A stretch of DNA of 64,000 nt from [Leptolyngbya] sp. JSC-1 (GTDB taxonomy: Bacteria; Cyanobacteriota; Cyanobacteriia; Elainellales; Elainellaceae): NCBI GenBank assembly GCA_000733415.1, contig KL662191.1:4977379-5041378 (forward strand), read 5' to 3'. Every line of letters begins with the position of its first letter. Position 1 is the stretch's first letter. Below the pieces are notes generated by a model. The model saw only the letters and a list, made by a program, of their open reading frames with translations. It was not told the DNA's origin and did no database searches. The position numbers and the translations under genes were made by a program. This document shows positions 8,480 through 16,910 of the stretch, one piece after another.

Positions 8480-8986
8480 ACCAATAGGACACTCAGGATC
8501 AAAGATCTGATCGACTGTGTAGATGCAGCCTCCTGGTAAGTCTTGATAATCCAAAGGCGTTTCTAAAACGGCTGGGTCTAGGCCAGCTTCATAGCCCTTT
8601 GCAAGCGCCTCGGGTAGATAAGACCTCAGGCTAGGATTATCAGACAGAAGTGCTTCCACCTCACGGCGCTGAATTCGTATGGTGACTCGCCAGCTTTTAC
8701 TGCGCTTTTCGGGTTGGTAGTCCCATTTCAAAAAATGCCCAATCAAAACGCCTAATCGGTTTCTGACGTCCTGACGCTGTTGTTTCCCCAAAGACTCGAT
8801 TTCCTCCACCAAATTGACAATATCCAGATGCTTAAAATCACCTGCTTTCAGCAACTTGGATTGCTCTTGCGCCAGGCGTAGAAATCTGTTTCGTAAAGAT
8901 GAGATGGCATCGCTTCCTCCGCTTGACTCTAATCTAGGTCTAAATAGTCCTGTCATGCACAATCCCTCATGGCCATAGAGATACAA
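8459..8986 (-). CDS. DUF29 family protein
   Basis: Matches the DUF29 family common in cyanobacteria: the segment LDIVNLVEEIESLGKQQRQD, then GHFLKWDYQPEKRSKSWRVTI, and a C-terminal YTVDQIFD. The function of DUF29 is not known to me. Length is 175 residues from the first ATG, or 165 from the internal ATG at 8956 (MTGLF), which is closer to the usual start. The last residues (INTNWY) are encoded by the palindrome at 8458-8479, so the native C-terminus may have been replaced by a repeat insertion. Confidence 0.85.
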   Translation of the reverse strand: MYLYGHEGLCMTGLFRPRLESSGGSDAISSLRNRFLRLAQEQSKLLKAGDFKHLDIVNLVEEIESLGKQQRQDVRNRLGVLIGHFLKWDYQPEKRSKSWRVTIRIQRREVEALLSDNPSLRSYLPEALAKGYEAGLDPAVLETPLDYQDLPGGCIYTVDQIFDPECPIGINTNWY

Positions 8987-9124
8987 CCCTCAAGGTCTTG
9001 ACTTTTTGTAGTATATTTTGTAGTATTGATATAGTTCAGTTAATTTTTACGGGTTTATCAGAGGGCTTAGCAGTAGAAGATTTAGTCATAGAAAGTTCAG
9101 TTATGGAAGGCTTAGTTATAGAAG

Positions 9125-9203
9125 GTGATACGAGATAGAAAGTGATACGAGATAGAAAGTGATACGAGATAGAAAGTGATACGAGATAGAAAGTGATACG
9201 AGA
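9125..9203 (+). repeat. 17-bp tandem repeat array (about 4.6 copies)
   Basis: Unit GTGATACGAGATAGAAA at 9125, 9142, 9159 and 9176, plus a partial unit from 9193. Degenerate related units (TTAGTCATAGAAAGTTCA type) lie just upstream at about 9080-9124. There are no spacers, so it is not a CRISPR array. The array is open in the minus frame, but the peptide is low complexity and not supported as a gene. Confidence 0.9.
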
Positions 9204-9421
9204 ACCGTATTGAGACAATTACGCTTCACAAATGTCGGATAAGCTGTGGGTTAACCGAGTCGTTGATTGGCAACCAAATTCGCAGGCGATTGGGTAACCG
9301 CAGTAAAGCTCACCCCACTCCACGAGCAGCGCATGTTCGGAACTCGTGCGCTCCGACCTCTCTTATTTCCCTTTAAGTTGCAACTGGGTCAAACCCAGCG
9401 GCGCAGAGGGCCAAAAAACTT

Positions 9422-9459
9422 CTGGAGGATAACGTTCTGGGTCATGTCCTATCCTCCAG
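9422..9459. repeat. Hairpin with perfect 10-bp arms
   Basis: CTGGAGGATA (9422-9431) pairs with TATCCTCCAG (9450-9459) over an 18-nt loop. It lies 65 bp upstream of the HNH gene in a stretch of about 320 bp (9204-9523) that otherwise holds no gene I can support. A weak T-run follows on the plus strand. Confidence 0.6.
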
Positions 9460-9523
9460 TTTCTGCTGTCGAGATTTGCAAAAAGTGCTAGGGTGAGAGT
9501 GGAAAGTACCACTAATTTGCTCA

Positions 9524-9793
9524 ATGCAATGTCAACTTTGTGAGCGTGATTGCAATCAAACCACCGTTCACCATCTAGTTCCAAGACAGTACACTAAGCG
9601 TAAAAAACTCGACCCCGGTGAAACGATTGATATTTGTTCGGCCTGTCACCGACAGATCCACAGCTTGTTTGCCAATCGCCTGTTGGCAACAGAATTAAAT
9701 GCTTTAGAGAAACTGAAACAACAGCCGGATATGGTGAGATTCTTAACCTGGATCAGAAAACAAGATACGAATAAACGGGTCAAGGTTCGCTAA
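9524..9793 (+). CDS. Small HNH-type protein
   Basis: 89 residues with a compact HNH/zinc arrangement: CQLCERDC at the N-terminus, HHLVPRQY in the centre, then CSACHRQIHSLF. This is the C-x2-C ... HH ... C-x2-CH ... H pattern of small bacterial HNH proteins; Asn of the classical HNH is not obvious. It may be a nuclease or only a zinc-fold protein. It stands alone, with no phage or restriction genes adjacent. The start is the ATG at 9524, directly before the first zinc ligand. Confidence 0.8.
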   Translation: MQCQLCERDCNQTTVHHLVPRQYTKRKKLDPGETIDICSACHRQIHSLFANRLLATELNALEKLKQQPDMVRFLTWIRKQDTNKRVKVR

Positions 9794-9823
9794 CGGTTAC
9801 AGAGTTAATACGAGAAGGCAGAA

Positions 9824-10270
9824 TCAGAAAAGAAAAATACTACCATCCTCGTTAATATTTAGACTAATATCACCGGATATTTGACTAATCTGCTCTCCAA
9901 TCACAATCTTCACTACATTCCCTTCAACAAAAACATAGGAGCTAATGCCGATATTATCTCGATCCGGATAGGCCAGAAAGTTGATGGGTAAAGGCAAGTA
10001 ATTGGTCCTGGTGCTGCCAAAGGTAGTCTTGCCACCTGGCGGAACTCGCCGTTCGGCTGAAGCGGGTTGGGTCAGCATACAGGTAATTGGAGCGTCGCCT
10101 GCATTCACAACCTCGATCTGCACTGGGCGATTTGGGTTAATTTGCCCTATGGCCTCAGCAGCAGATTGAGCTACTTCAAAACCAAAGCTGCGCTCGGCAG
10201 AGATAGGCAAAACGGCAGCTGGCAGGAGGGTGGCAAAGCAGAGGGCGGCAGCGGCTAGGGGAAGTTTCAT
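9824..10270 (-). CDS. Secreted hypothetical protein
   Basis: 148 residues with a signal peptide (MKLPLAAAALCFATLLPAAVL, hydrophobic to about residue 23, likely cleavage around ISA-ER). The mature part contains PVQIEVVNAGDAPITCMLTQP and RRVPPGGKTTF, which looks like a beta-sandwich strand pattern. I do not recognise a named family. Likely periplasmic. It is convergent with the HNH gene. Confidence 0.72.
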   Translation of the reverse strand: MKLPLAAAALCFATLLPAAVLPISAERSFGFEVAQSAAEAIGQINPNRPVQIEVVNAGDAPITCMLTQPASAERRVPPGGKTTFGSTRTNYLPLPINFLAYPDRDNIGISSYVFVEGNVVKIVIGEQISQISGDISLNINEDGSIFLF

Positions 10271-10521
10271 ATTTGCTGTTCTAAATAGCAGAAATGAGAT
10301 TATACAAGAATGCAGGAAATTAATAAATAGGTTGGTTCTCCTTCATGTATATATCTCATTCTGCTATGTTCGTTGCTATGCGGGGGAGGATATGACAGCC
10401 TGTTACATTGATTAATTTCCTTAATTGCAACTGTGTTCTATGTTGATTTAGATATGCTGGCTAGCGCCTATGTTGCTATTGCATGGTTGATTGGGTGACT
10501 CTAGCACGAGTTTAAAAATTG

Positions 10522-10704
10522 TTAGAATTTGAGATAAGAATTGCCGCGAAATCTCAGAACAACCGGAACTTGCACTCCTGTCTGGTTAACGGGATGACGC
10601 AGTGGATAGGTTGAACCGCGATGCTGAGCATATACATCAGATTCAATCGTTTCAATAGCGGAAGAGCTAACTTCGTAGGACAAACCGCGATAGGATAGTT
10701 TCAT
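10522..10704 (-). CDS. DUF4278 domain-containing small protein
   Basis: 60 residues. The opening MKLSYRGLSYEV and the closing LRFRGNSYLKF are the two half-repeats typical of the cyanobacterial DUF4278 family (YRGxxY motifs). The function is unknown. A purine-rich Shine-Dalgarno (CAGGAGT) precedes the ATG on the minus strand. It is short but supported by family recognition. Confidence 0.78.
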   Translation of the reverse strand: MKLSYRGLSYEVSSSAIETIESDVYAQHRGSTYPLRHPVNQTGVQVPVVLRFRGNSYLKF

Positions 10705-11277
10705 GACTTTGACTCCTGAGAATGAATGTTGCTGGTACTTTCTATGGTCTTTTATGAACGATATTCACGGGTAAGCAAAACAATCAAATGAACTATGAGC
10801 AATAATGCTAACTACGACAGTGAAAGAATTTTAATTAGTCAGCCATTTGCAAACGAGTTTTCCATCAATCACGAACCACTGAACGGTCAGGCGGCTGCGA
10901 TGAGAATGACTGATGGAATTGACAGGGCTAACAAAATCGCTATTGTTTGTCGATCGGTTGTGTTCAAGCAGTTGTAACTTCATAGGAATGTTTTCGGTTT
11001 CCAGACTATTAATGTAAAGAATTGATTCGGTGTTGAACGGGAGAAGGAATTGAGAACGAATTTGGTTGGGTTCGCTTGTTTCCCTTCGGTTGTTTTCCCT
11101 TTACATCATCTAGATTAGAATCTCGTCCTGGCTTTGTCGGTAGGAAAAAGTCGGAGAAAGTCAGAGCCTTGACTGGACCTGGGTCAGATGCGCTGTCAGC
11201 TTGGTTCAGCGTAGAGTTAGACGATCATTCGTGCTAAAGTATGGGCGCAATCTCAACTATGTATTCTCCGATCTGCT
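10705..11277. other. Intergenic region without a supported gene
   Basis: About 570 bp. A 60-codon open frame at 10795-10977 (plus) has no recognisable motif, no good ribosome binding site and no neighbour logic, so I do not call it. The stretch carries the promoter side of the DUF4278 gene and of the YciI-like gene; nothing else is seen. Confidence 0.4.
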
Positions 11278-11547
11278 ATGCCGAAATATGTCCTCTGGGG
11301 TCGCTACTGTGACAATGTGCTGGAAAAGCGTGCTCCTTATCGTCAGGCTCATCTAGATCGTCTAGCTCAACTCAAGGAAACAGGCACACTGATTACCCTT
11401 GGCCCGACCCAAGATTTAACTAAAGTGTTCGGAGTCTATGAGGCAGAGAATGAAGCCGCAGTACGGCGATTAGTGGAAGAGGATCCCTACTGGCAAAACG
11501 GCATCTGGACCGAGTATGAAGTGATGGAATGGATCCAGGCGTTTTGA
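11278..11547 (+). CDS. YciI-family protein
   Basis: 89 residues of the YCII-related fold: a conserved aromatic N-terminal strand (YVLWGRYCDN), RPAHLDRL-like sequence as RQAHLDRLAQLKETG with the family His, and the Asp-containing DLTKVFGVYEAENEAAVRRLVEEDPY segment before the final YEVMEWIQAF. Family members are small dimeric alpha/beta-barrel proteins of mostly unknown role. It stands alone, with the ATG directly after TCTGCT and no strong Shine-Dalgarno. Confidence 0.9.
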   Translation: MPKYVLWGRYCDNVLEKRAPYRQAHLDRLAQLKETGTLITLGPTQDLTKVFGVYEAENEAAVRRLVEEDPYWQNGIWTEYEVMEWIQAF

Positions 11548-11635
11548 GTTTACCAAGCAAAGTTTACCGATCATTTACCGACATTTACCGATCAAACGTA
11601 AAGCAGACATCCTCAGTAGATCGTAAATCCTGCTG

Positions 11636-11696
11636 AGATCCCCCACCCCTTACCCCCTACCCCTTACCCCTTACCCCTTACCCCCCACCCCCCATG
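11636..11696. repeat. C-rich heptameric tandem repeats (TTACCCC type)
   Basis: A run of about eight degenerate heptamers of the form TTACCCC/CTACCCC/CCACCCC. This is the short tandemly repeated repetitive (STRR) type common between cyanobacterial genes. It is the main content of the 305-bp gap after the YciI-like gene. Confidence 0.85.
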
Positions 11697-11853
11697 CGGG
11701 AAGTACGCCTAACAAAAGGGAGATTGTGCTATGCACACGCTGCGCGAACGAACCCAAGTCCAGTGGGCAAAATGACTTCATTTCCGATCGATTGATCCTG
11801 CCTGTCAATGGACAAGATGACTGCACTACGAATTTGCTGATTCAGCAAATGGC

Positions 11854-14796
11854 CTAGAAGTGGCCGTCAAGGGCAGCAACACAGCGTTCGCAGATCAGCG
11901 GATGGTCCGGCGATTCACCCACATGGACCGAATAGTTCCAGCAGCGGTCACACTTTTTGCCAGCCGCATCGATGACTCCCAGGCCGAGAGCATCCGTTTG
12001 GGACTGGTATTTTAAGTCAGCTAGGCGAGCAGGCGCATCGAGCAGTTCCACCTGAGAGGTGAGGAAGAGATAGCGCAGTTCGTCAACGCCATTACTCTTG
12101 AGGCTATCGGCTGGATTCATGGTCGCAAGCTGCTGACGCAAATCCAGATCCGCCACATAGAGCAACAGTTGGGCTGCTAGCGAAGAGCCAATCGCCTTAT
12201 CAGACCGGGCTTTTTCCAGCACTCGGTTGGCTTCGTCACGCAGTTGCCGGATCTGCTGCCATTTTTCGCTGAGTTCGGGCTGCTGCCACTGGTCGTCCAG
12301 TTTCACCCAACCGGATTCAAACACCGACTGATAAGGGGTTGAGTAGGGCAGATACTGCCAGATATCTTCAGCCAGATGGGAGAGCACCGGCGCAATCGAG
12401 CGAGCCAGGTTTTCGATCGCCACCGCCAACACGGTCTGACAACTGCGGCGGCGGAATGCATCTGGAGCGCTAATATAGAGCCGGTCTTTGGCAATGTCGA
12501 GATAGAAGTTGGACAGATCGACAACACAGAAGTTCTGGATTGTCTGGAAGAAGCGGAAGAACTGATAGGTTTCGAAGGCATCGGTGGCTTCGGCAAACAC
12601 CTCGGTCATCCGGTGCAGCATGTAGCGATCCAGTTCGGGCAGTTGCTCATAGGGCACCGCATCTTTGGCCGGATCAAAATCATGCAGATTGCCCAGCAGA
12701 AAGCGAGCCGTGTTGCGAATCTTACCGCGCACATCGTTGAGCTGCTTCAGGATGTTTAACCCCAGCGGCACATCTTTTGAGTAGTCCACCGACGACACCC
12801 ACAGCCGCAGCACATCGGCCCCATAGGCCGGCACATTCTCAGTTTTGTTCTTGATCTTGAGGCCGCCGCCCTGGATGATCACCATTGGATCGATCACGTT
12901 GCCCAGGGATTTACTCATCTTGTTGCCTTCTTCGTCGAGGGTAAAGCCGTGGGTCAGCACCGCTTTGTAGGGCGCTTGGTTATTAACAGCGACGCTAGTG
13001 AGCAAGCTGGACTGGAACCAGCCCCGATGCTGATCTGAGCCTTCCAGATACAGGTCAACCGGGTAGTGCAGTTCAGGGCGCTGTTCGGCCACGGCAGCCC
13101 AGGAGGAGCCAGAATCAAACCAGACATCCATCGTGTCGGTGCCTTTGCGGTACTGGCGGCCGTTGTGGCGGTATGGCTCTGGCAGCAGTTCTTCGATTGG
13201 CAGTTCCCACCAGGCATCGGAGCCTTTGGTGGCAAATAGCTTTTCGATGTGGTTGAGAGTGGCTTCGTTCAGCAGCGGTTCGTTGGTTTCTTCGTCGTAG
13301 AACACCGGAATTGGCACGCCCCAACTGCGCTGACGCGAAATGCACCAGTCCGAGCGCTCCGACACCATCGCCGTGATCCGGTTTTCGCCCTGAGCCGGAA
13401 TCCACTTTACTTCGGAGATCGCTTTCAAGGCCGCCTCCCGGAAGCCATCCACCGAGGCAAACCACTGTTCGGTGGCGCGGAACATCACCGGCTGTTTGGT
13501 ACGCCAGTCGTAGGGGTAGCGGTGTTTGTAGGCTTCTTCCTTCAGCAGCACCTTGGCGTCCTGCAGAGCTTTGATTACGGCGGCATTGCCCGAACTGAGG
13601 CGGAATTTGGTTTTGCCCTTTTCGCTGAGTACCTCATCTACGGTTTGCAGCCCCGCAAAGGGACCGGCTTCAGCCGTAAACTTGCCTTCGTCATCTACTG
13701 GCGACAGGACTGGCAACCCATAGCGCTGCCCGACGCCAAAGTCTTCTAAACCGTGACCGGGAGCCGTGTGCACCAAGCCCGTACCGGATTCGGTTGTGAC
13801 ATAATCGCCGCCGATCAGGATTTCGCTGGTGCGGTCCATCAAGGGATGGCGGTAGCTAGAGTGCTCTAGCTGCTTGCCCTTTAGCTCAGCCTGCACAACT
13901 AGCTCCACACCCAGCGTCTCGGCCAGCTTTTCCACTAGCTCCTTTGCCACGATTAAGTACTGGAAGGCGGTCGGATGCTCGCCCTTCAGTTCCACCACAG
14001 CGTAGGTCAGCTCTGGGTTAACGGCCACGGCTAGGTTAGCGGGCAGAGTCCAAGGCGTGGTGGTCCAGATGGCGACGCCCAGCTTGTCGAGATAGGGCTG
14101 AAAGGCGGCAGCAGAGTCGGCCAAGCTCACCATCGGAAAGGCGGCATAGACGCTGCGCGAGGTGTGCTCGTCGGGATATTCCAGTTCGGCTTCGGCCAAG
14201 GCAGTGCGCGAGCTAGGACTCCAATACACTGGCTTTAGGCCGCGATAGATATAGCCCTTCAGTGCCATTTGACCAAACACACGGATCTGGGCGGCCTCAT
14301 ATTCGGGCTGCATCGTCAGATAGGGATGATCCCAATCGCCCCAGATGCCCAGCTTTTTGAAACTGTCCCGTTGCTGCGCCATTTGTTCGAGTGCCCAGCT
14401 TTTAGCGCGACGGCGTAATTCCAGCGGCGTCAAAGCTTGCCGTTCCTCTGGCTTCATGGCTTGCAGCACCTTTAGCTCAATCGGCAAACCATGACAGTCC
14501 CAACCGGGGACATAGCGCACCTTGCGCCCTTGCAGCATCTGATATTTATTGAGAATGTCCTTCAGCACCTTGTTGAGGGTGTGGCCCATATGAATCGCGC
14601 CATTGGCATAGGGCGGCCCATCGTGCAGAATGAAGGGTGCTCCCGGATTTTGCTCGGCTAGCTTTTCGTAGATCTGGTGCTCGGCCCAAAACTGTTGCAG
14701 TTCCGGTTCGCGCTTAATCGCGTTGGCCCGCATATCAAACTTGGTTTGGGGCAGGTTAACGGTATCTTTGTAGCTTCCGGGTTCTGTTAGCGTCAC
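11854..14796 (-). CDS. ileS: Isoleucyl-tRNA synthetase
   Basis: Class I aminoacyl-tRNA synthetase charging tRNA-Ile, 980 residues. The HIGH motif appears as GAIHMGHTL within HDGPPYANGAIHMGH. The editing (CP1) domain has TTPWTLPANLAVAVNP. The KMSKS loop is GNKMSKSLGN, followed by a typical anticodon-binding domain. A C-terminal zinc ribbon is present (CDRCWNYSVHVG ... CERC), so this is the bacterial zinc-containing type, not the mupirocin-resistant eukaryote-like form. The start at the MTLTEPGSYKDTVNLP segment fits the family. It stands alone. Confidence 0.97.
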   Translation of the reverse strand: MTLTEPGSYKDTVNLPQTKFDMRANAIKREPELQQFWAEHQIYEKLAEQNPGAPFILHDGPPYANGAIHMGHTLNKVLKDILNKYQMLQGRKVRYVPGWDCHGLPIELKVLQAMKPEERQALTPLELRRRAKSWALEQMAQQRDSFKKLGIWGDWDHPYLTMQPEYEAAQIRVFGQMALKGYIYRGLKPVYWSPSSRTALAEAELEYPDEHTSRSVYAAFPMVSLADSAAAFQPYLDKLGVAIWTTTPWTLPANLAVAVNPELTYAVVELKGEHPTAFQYLIVAKELVEKLAETLGVELVVQAELKGKQLEHSSYRHPLMDRTSEILIGGDYVTTESGTGLVHTAPGHGLEDFGVGQRYGLPVLSPVDDEGKFTAEAGPFAGLQTVDEVLSEKGKTKFRLSSGNAAVIKALQDAKVLLKEEAYKHRYPYDWRTKQPVMFRATEQWFASVDGFREAALKAISEVKWIPAQGENRITAMVSERSDWCISRQRSWGVPIPVFYDEETNEPLLNEATLNHIEKLFATKGSDAWWELPIEELLPEPYRHNGRQYRKGTDTMDVWFDSGSSWAAVAEQRPELHYPVDLYLEGSDQHRGWFQSSLLTSVAVNNQAPYKAVLTHGFTLDEEGNKMSKSLGNVIDPMVIIQGGGLKIKNKTENVPAYGADVLRLWVSSVDYSKDVPLGLNILKQLNDVRGKIRNTARFLLGNLHDFDPAKDAVPYEQLPELDRYMLHRMTEVFAEATDAFETYQFFRFFQTIQNFCVVDLSNFYLDIAKDRLYISAPDAFRRRSCQTVLAVAIENLARSIAPVLSHLAEDIWQYLPYSTPYQSVFESGWVKLDDQWQQPELSEKWQQIRQLRDEANRVLEKARSDKAIGSSLAAQLLLYVADLDLRQQLATMNPADSLKSNGVDELRYLFLTSQVELLDAPARLADLKYQSQTDALGLGVIDAAGKKCDRCWNYSVHVGESPDHPLICERCVAALDGHF

Positions 14797-15042
14797 GGGT
14801 GGGATCTGGAGTTAGTAATGAAACGACAAGGGACATTTAAGAATTCTATCGAACCATTGCTGATTGCGGCCAAATCTCGGCGCATTCTTCTCCTGAAATG
14901 CTGTGAGAACACTGTAGATCAAGGGGTAATGGGATAAATATTAATTGCAAAGTTGCTCAATTCATCTGGACAGCTTTGTTTAAATACTCAAAGTTTAGTA
15001 CTCAAAGTTTAGCTTCTCAAATTTTCTAAGCCATTGTTTTGC

Positions 15043-16635
15043 ATGTCCGCTTTTCACTTGCCTCGCCAATTCCGCCTCCAGTCCTTGCCTCCTGAATTCG
15101 CCTACGCTGCTGCCAAAAATTTGCTGGGGCAGCCTAGTGGTCGGGGTTTTGGTGAAGGGTTTGCTCAAGCTTCTGGTCTGTCTAAGCCGCGGTATGCCCA
15201 TAGTTCTGCTGCCAGCTCTGCTGTCAACGCTGCTGCGACTAACCGCAGCCAACCCGCCAAGCGCCGCCGGACCAATTCATCCGCACCGTTTCTGAAGCCG
15301 CAGGGCCAGGTGCGCGGCATACTCAGCTCTACCGACTCCATCGATCCATACTTTCAGGGCACCTACTACGTCGATGATTACCGCCTCAGAGGATTAACGG
15401 CGGGTCAGCAAATTGAAGTTCGCCTCAACTCCCGCCAATTTGATCCCTACCTTCAGTTGGTGAATGGCCGCACCAAGCAGCCCATCCTCTATGGCTCTGA
15501 TCTGGGTGGCACCAATACCAATGCCCGAGTAGTATTCACGGTGCAGCCCCAGACCCAGTATCTAGTGCGGGTCAGCAGCGACCAACGGCGGCAAATCGGA
15601 TCGTATCTGGTCAAAAGCCGCGTCCTCAAGCCAATTGCCAGCGACTTCAACCTGTTCTATGGCTATGGTCTAGTCGATGCTGCTGCTGCCATCAATCGGG
15701 TCACTGGGCAAACCCTATTTAAACCGGCGGCAGATGTTCCTGTTTTAGGCGGCAACCAATGGGGGTTGGATTTGATTAGAGCGCCAGAAGTATGGTCCCA
15801 GGGCTTTACAGGCCAAGGCGTGACGGTGGCCGTTCTGGATGAAGGGATTGATCTCAACCATCCCGATCTGAGTCGAAATCTGTGGCGCAACAGCGATGAA
15901 ATTCCTGGTAACGGCATTGATGACGACCGCAATGGTTTTATCGATGATGTGCATGGATGGAACTTTATTGATCAAAATCCTAACCTGAACGACACTGAGG
16001 GCCACGGCACCCAGGTGGCTGGAATTATTGCCGCCGCCAACGATGGTATCGGGATCACTGGAGTTGCTCATAACGCTAAGATCATGCCGATAAAGGTGAT
16101 TCAAGGCGAAACGCCGCTGGCGCAATTTGACGCGAATGTGGCTGCCGGAATTGATTATGCAGCGAACAATGGAGCACAGGTGATTAATATTAGTTTGGGT
16201 AGCAGTTCGAGCGATCCGCCCCTGCCTAAAGTCGAGGCAGCGCTGCGACGAGCCAGACAGGCTGGTGTCGTAGTCGTGTTTTCTGCCGGCAATGATCGGC
16301 AGCTTTTGAGTGCATTAGAACCGGATCGGCCCGCCCTCTATGCCTCAGCAGGTTTAGGAATCGCCGTGGGTGGCGTGGATAACAAACGCAACTTCTACAT
16401 TGATTCCAATCCGGCTGGGTTGAAGCGGCTTAATTATGTGGTTGCGCCGGCGGTTGATGTCTACTCTACGACGCTGGGCAGCAGTTACGACCTGCTGGAG
16501 GGCACCTCGTTCGCCGCTCCGTTTGTGGCGGGTGTGGCGACCCTATTGTTGAGCGCCAAGCCAGACTTGACTCCGGCTGAGGTAGAAGCCGCCATTCTCT
16601 CTAGCGCTAGTCAGCAGATTCAGCTTGCACTTTAA
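15043..16635 (+). CDS. S8 (subtilisin-like) serine peptidase with N-terminal PPC-like domain
   Basis: About 530 residues. The catalytic triad, numbered from the ATG at 15043, is Asp266 (VAVLDEGID), His321 (GHGTQVAG) and Ser489 (GTSFAAPFVAG), with oxyanion Asn417 (FSAGN). The usual DTG is DEG here. Residues about 85-195 form a PPC-like beta domain (DPYLQLVN) in front of the protease, followed by YGYGLVDAAAAI, a motif more often found at the end of such proteases. No classic signal peptide is seen; the N-terminus is basic and Ala/Ser-rich. I chose the ATG at 15043 over the TTG at 15034. It is followed by another protease gene on the same strand. Confidence 0.9.
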   Translation: MSAFHLPRQFRLQSLPPEFAYAAAKNLLGQPSGRGFGEGFAQASGLSKPRYAHSSAASSAVNAAATNRSQPAKRRRTNSSAPFLKPQGQVRGILSSTDSIDPYFQGTYYVDDYRLRGLTAGQQIEVRLNSRQFDPYLQLVNGRTKQPILYGSDLGGTNTNARVVFTVQPQTQYLVRVSSDQRRQIGSYLVKSRVLKPIASDFNLFYGYGLVDAAAAINRVTGQTLFKPAADVPVLGGNQWGLDLIRAPEVWSQGFTGQGVTVAVLDEGIDLNHPDLSRNLWRNSDEIPGNGIDDDRNGFIDDVHGWNFIDQNPNLNDTEGHGTQVAGIIAAANDGIGITGVAHNAKIMPIKVIQGETPLAQFDANVAAGIDYAANNGAQVINISLGSSSSDPPLPKVEAALRRARQAGVVVVFSAGNDRQLLSALEPDRPALYASAGLGIAVGGVDNKRNFYIDSNPAGLKRLNYVVAPAVDVYSTTLGSSYDLLEGTSFAAPFVAGVATLLLSAKPDLTPAEVEAAILSSASQQIQLAL

Positions 16636-16910
16636 TAGCCATTGTGACCATTCAATGACCTACCGAGATGTTGGGAAAGTGTCAAGTTAGCTAGAAACAG
16701 AAATGAATAAAAGTAGGGCAACATCCCAATCAAATTTTATCTGGGCTGCATCACTCCTACGCTGACACAAACTCTCTACAGCATGGCTCCCCATCAGATG
16801 CCGTAACTGTATGCACAGATTCAGGTTTGCATACCCGCAAGTTACAAATCGGTATAACTGTGCAAGCTCTGCTGCCAAAACTTAGAATTTAGAACTTAAA
16901 ACTCCTCCAC

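Noticed and set aside
9125..9203. Possible CRISPR array
   Set aside because: Units are directly adjacent with no spacers and no cas genes nearby.
9036..9218. 60-codon minus-strand frame rich in FYLVS repeats
   Set aside because: It is only the translation of the 17-bp DNA repeat array; no start signal or homology.
10795..10977. 60-codon plus-strand frame
   Set aside because: No motif, no ribosome binding site and no context; listed only as intergenic.
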